A stretch of 64,000 nucleotides of DNA from an uncultured Kordia sp. GTDB lineage: Bacteria > Bacteroidota > Bacteroidia > Flavobacteriales > Flavobacteriaceae. The translations under genes and the position numbers were made by a program. Of the stretch, positions 61,430-64,000 are shown piece after piece (the first letter of the stretch is position 1; each line of letters begins with the position of its first letter). The stretch covers positions 248,001 through 312,000 of the forward strand of contig NZ_CANLEA010000004.1 of the NCBI RefSeq assembly GCF_947489565.1. Reading direction: 5' to 3'. The notes under the pieces were generated by a model that was not told the DNA's origin, did not search any database, and saw only the letters and a list, made by a program, of their open reading frames with translations.

Positions 61430-62896
61430 ATGAAACGTACACTTTTACTTTTATTAATGTTAGCTCCTTTGTTATCCATGGGACAATGGACTATTGAAAA
61501 TGCCCAAATCACCACCACACTTTCTCAATTTGGAACTTCAATAGCTATGAGTGATGACGGACTTACCATTGCTGTTGCTGCTCCTTTTGCAAATTCAGGT
61601 GCTGGAATTGTAAGAGTCTACCAAAATAATAATGGAAGTTGGTCACAACTAGGAAGCGATATTGTTGGAGAAACAAATCAAGATTTTCTAGGAAGTGAAG
61701 AAGGACTAACACTAAGCTTAAGCGGAGATGGAACAACACTGGCTTTAGGAAGTCAATTAGGAGATAATGGTCCACAACAAAATGTAGGTAAGGTACGCGT
61801 TCTAAGATATAGTACTGGTAATTGGTCACAAATTGGCACTACTATTTATGGAAATAAAGCTTTTGATAACTTGTCTAATGTAGATTTAAATTTTGATGGA
61901 AATACGATGATTATTGCTGCTCCATCGGCAAACTCTGCAGATGACAATCTCTTTGCCATTGGATACGTTAAAGTATTTGAATATAATGCTACAGATTGGC
62001 AACAAATTGGCTCCGATTTTATTGGCACAGATGAAGATGGTTATTTAGGAACAGGAATATCTATAAATGACGACGGAACTATTATCGCTTTTGCAGGAGA
62101 CACACCTGTACAAGTGTATGAAAGAAATGCAAACACTTGGAATTTAAAAGGAAGTCCTATATCCATTCCTTTCAATATAAATTCTAACAAACTACTCGAT
62201 TTAAACGGAAGTGGAGATATAATTTCAATATCCAACAATCGTGCTTCAAACAGTAATACGAGTATAGGAAGAGTTCGCACCTTAGAATATTCTAGTGCTA
62301 CTGGAAACTGGCAACATTTAGATGCAATAGCTCCTGAAACAATGCAAGATTGGTCTGAAGATGGTTTAGGTACAGCCATGGCTCTGTCAAAAAACGCCAA
62401 TTATATCGCAGTCAGTATTCCTAAAAACACCGACAATAACAACGCTGGTAGAATAGAGATTTACAATTACAATGGAACACAATGGGTTGAAGTTTTTGGA
62501 GTTACAGGACCAACTTCCAATCAAGAAATAGGCAACGAACCTAGAAGTCTAAGCATTTCTGCCAATGGCCGTTGTTTTGGTATTGGAAATCCAGACAATC
62601 AGGAAGTAACAGTATATTGTAATAGTGCTATCTTAGGTGTAAATCCCGTAGCTGACAATGATAAAGTATACATAACTCCTAATCCTAGTAAAAATGCTGC
62701 TACGATCTATTTACAAGATATCTATTCAAACGTACAAGTCAGCATATACAATCTTTTAGGACAAAAAGTACAGCAAGCGGAATTTTTCTACAACAATAAA
62801 TTATACATAAATACTTCAAAACTAAATACGGGCACGTATGTGGTAAAACTAAATATGTTAGGAAAAATAAAGACGCTAAGATTACTTATAGAATAG
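61430..62896 (+). CDS. Secreted FG-GAP-like repeat protein with T9SS type A sorting signal
   Basis: About 488 aa from MKRTLLLLLMLAPLLSMGQ (ATG at 61430, signal peptide; a frame opening 70 codons earlier is not supported). Repeats of the form SMSDDGLTIAVAAPFANSG ... IVRVYQNNNGSWSQLGSDIV show the same design as the protein at 31443 (SADGNILAIGA ... WTQIG-DI), but more diverged. C-terminal sorting domain: VYITPNPSKNAATIYLQD ... NTGTYVVKLNMLGKIKTLRL. Cell-surface or secreted; role unknown. Confidence 0.87.
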   Translation: MKRTLLLLLMLAPLLSMGQWTIENAQITTTLSQFGTSIAMSDDGLTIAVAAPFANSGAGIVRVYQNNNGSWSQLGSDIVGETNQDFLGSEEGLTLSLSGDGTTLALGSQLGDNGPQQNVGKVRVLRYSTGNWSQIGTTIYGNKAFDNLSNVDLNFDGNTMIIAAPSANSADDNLFAIGYVKVFEYNATDWQQIGSDFIGTDEDGYLGTGISINDDGTIIAFAGDTPVQVYERNANTWNLKGSPISIPFNINSNKLLDLNGSGDIISISNNRASNSNTSIGRVRTLEYSSATGNWQHLDAIAPETMQDWSEDGLGTAMALSKNANYIAVSIPKNTDNNNAGRIEIYNYNGTQWVEVFGVTGPTSNQEIGNEPRSLSISANGRCFGIGNPDNQEVTVYCNSAILGVNPVADNDKVYITPNPSKNAATIYLQDIYSNVQVSIYNLLGQKVQQAEFFYNNKLYINTSKLNTGTYVVKLNMLGKIKTLRLLIE

Positions 62897-63093
62897 TAAA
62901 ACAGCAGTCCTTTTCAATGTGTGAAAATCTGTCTAAAAAATAAGAGCGAAGATTAAAAGCGAATTCAATTCTCAGAAAAAATTAGCATAATTATTACAAA
63001 TATCACATAAAATCCTGCGCTTTTTTAACATTCTTTTGAAATTGGCTGACAATTTTTATATTTTGCAGGTTCACAAAAAAACCAAATCAGAGA

Positions 63094-64000
63094 ATGACTA
63101 ATGTAACGCGATTATTTGATTTTCCTTACTACCAATTAGCAAACTATCCCATAGCAAAGTCCCTTACAACGTTTAAAAATGGTGAATGGATTTCGACATC
63201 AACACAAGAATATATAGATCAAGCAAATGCCATCAGTAGAGGTTTATTACGTTTAGGCGTACAAGCCAATGACAAAATTGCGGTGATATCAACCAACAAT
63301 AGAACTGAATGGAATATTATGGATATTGGTATCTTGCAAGTAGGCGCACAAAATGTTCCTATTTATCCAACGATTGCCAAAGAAGATTATGAATATATCC
63401 TAAACCATTCAGAAGCCATTTATTGTTTTGTTTCGGATGTAGAAATTGTGGAGAAACTAAATGCAATCAAAGGAAATACAAAACTAAAAGGAGTATATAC
63501 TTTTGATCAAATTACGGGAGAAACCAATTGGTCAAAAGTACTAGAACTAGGAGCAGATACAAGCAATGATGATGAATTACAAGCGCGTAAAGATGCTGTA
63601 ACTCCAGAAGATTTAGCAACCTTAATATACACTTCTGGAACTACAGGAAGACCAAAAGGTGTCATGCTTTCTCATAACAACTTAGTTACAAATGTATTAG
63701 ACAGTCAAAAACGTGTTCCGTTAAATAACGGACAAGCAAGAGCATTGAGTTTCTTACCAGTGTGTCACGTATTTGAGCGCATGATCCTTTATTTATACCA
63801 ATACTGTGGAATTGAAATCTTTTTTGCGGAATCTATTGAAAAAATCAGTGATAACTTAAAAGAAGTAAAACCACATGTAATGACGGCGGTTCCTCGTTTA
63901 TACGAAAAAGTATATGATAAAATCTATGCTAAAGGTGCTGATTTAACAGGAATCAAAAAGAAATTATTCTTCTGGGCAATTGAGCTTGGATTAAAATATG
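63094..64000 (+). CDS. Long-chain acyl-CoA synthetase (AMP-binding), partial, 3' end off window
   Basis: 302 codons visible, open to the window edge. N-terminal MTNVTRLFDFPYYQLANYP. The AMP-binding signature LIYTSGTTGRPKGVMLSHNN and FLPVCHVFERMILYLYQYCG identify a FadD/long-chain acyl-CoA synthetase of the bubblegum/FAA class. Activates fatty acids to acyl-CoA in the cytoplasm. The C-terminal lid domain lies outside the window. Confidence 0.93.
   Translation, partial: MTNVTRLFDFPYYQLANYPIAKSLTTFKNGEWISTSTQEYIDQANAISRGLLRLGVQANDKIAVISTNNRTEWNIMDIGILQVGAQNVPIYPTIAKEDYEYILNHSEAIYCFVSDVEIVEKLNAIKGNTKLKGVYTFDQITGETNWSKVLELGADTSNDDELQARKDAVTPEDLATLIYTSGTTGRPKGVMLSHNNLVTNVLDSQKRVPLNNGQARALSFLPVCHVFERMILYLYQYCGIEIFFAESIEKISDNLKEVKPHVMTAVPRLYEKVYDKIYAKGADLTGIKKKLFFWAIELGLKY

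Overview
The window looks like chromosomal DNA of a marine Bacteroidetes bacterium of the Flavobacteriaceae, probably close to Kordia (the genus is an inference from gene style, not a match I could run). Evidence: low GC, SusC/SusD pairs, a hybrid two-component regulator, type IX secretion C-terminal signals, Bacteroidetes-type -7 boxes (TAnnTTTG), and GG-leader peptides.\n\nLayout. (1) 1-9129: part of a glycan-utilisation locus. It has a SusD lipoprotein running off the left edge, a SusC transporter, a hybrid two-component regulator, and a divergent formylglycine-generating lipoprotein, which suggests a sulfated glycan. (2) 9302-31132: a genomic island of about 21 kb between two 206-bp direct repeats. 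Each repeat carries a tRNA 3' end, a terminator hairpin and the start of a tyrosine integrase; both integrase copies are broken. Inside are: an operon coding for a glycosyltransferase-radical SAM fusion, a nucleotidyltransferase-tyrosine phosphatase fusion and a WG-repeat protein; a TPR/membrane trio; a Cys-rich acidic lipoprotein with a TPR histidine kinase and response regulator; and a large Ter-type cluster (two TerD, three TerY-like VWA proteins, a PP2C phosphatase, a kinase with a zinc ribbon, a DUF4407 membrane protein and small partners). Three island promoters share the palindrome TATGGAATTCCATA exactly 22 bp upstream of a -7 box, which predicts an island-specific regulon. (3) 31186-42924: secreted and orphan functions. 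These are a T9SS repeat protein, a Cys-tailed lipoprotein, a P-loop kinase/nucleotidyltransferase/methyltransferase operon, two or three GG-leader (lanthipeptide-like) precursors without nearby modification enzymes, a DUF1254 protein and a GH8 glycosidase. (4) 42921-64000: mostly core genes. These are an ABC-F ATPase, Crp/Fnr and Rrf2 regulators, a likely contractile-injection-system effector, a DJ-1/PfpI protein, a metallophosphoesterase, FumC, carbonic anhydrase, a bestrophin, PurL (with a palindromic repeat inserted in frame), an FMN-binding lipoprotein, a second T9SS repeat protein and the start of an acyl-CoA synthetase.\n\nHow they work together. The Ter cluster joins Ca-binding-type TerD proteins, VWA adaptors and a kinase/phosphatase pair into one phospho-signalling unit. 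The shared palindrome ties it to the TPR operon and to the small membrane/DUF4407 operon of the same island. The Rrf2 regulator appears to control itself and the adjacent outer-membrane-protein/DoxX pair through a shared 23-bp inverted repeat. A second palindrome pair precedes the T9SS repeat protein and the Cys-tailed lipoprotein.
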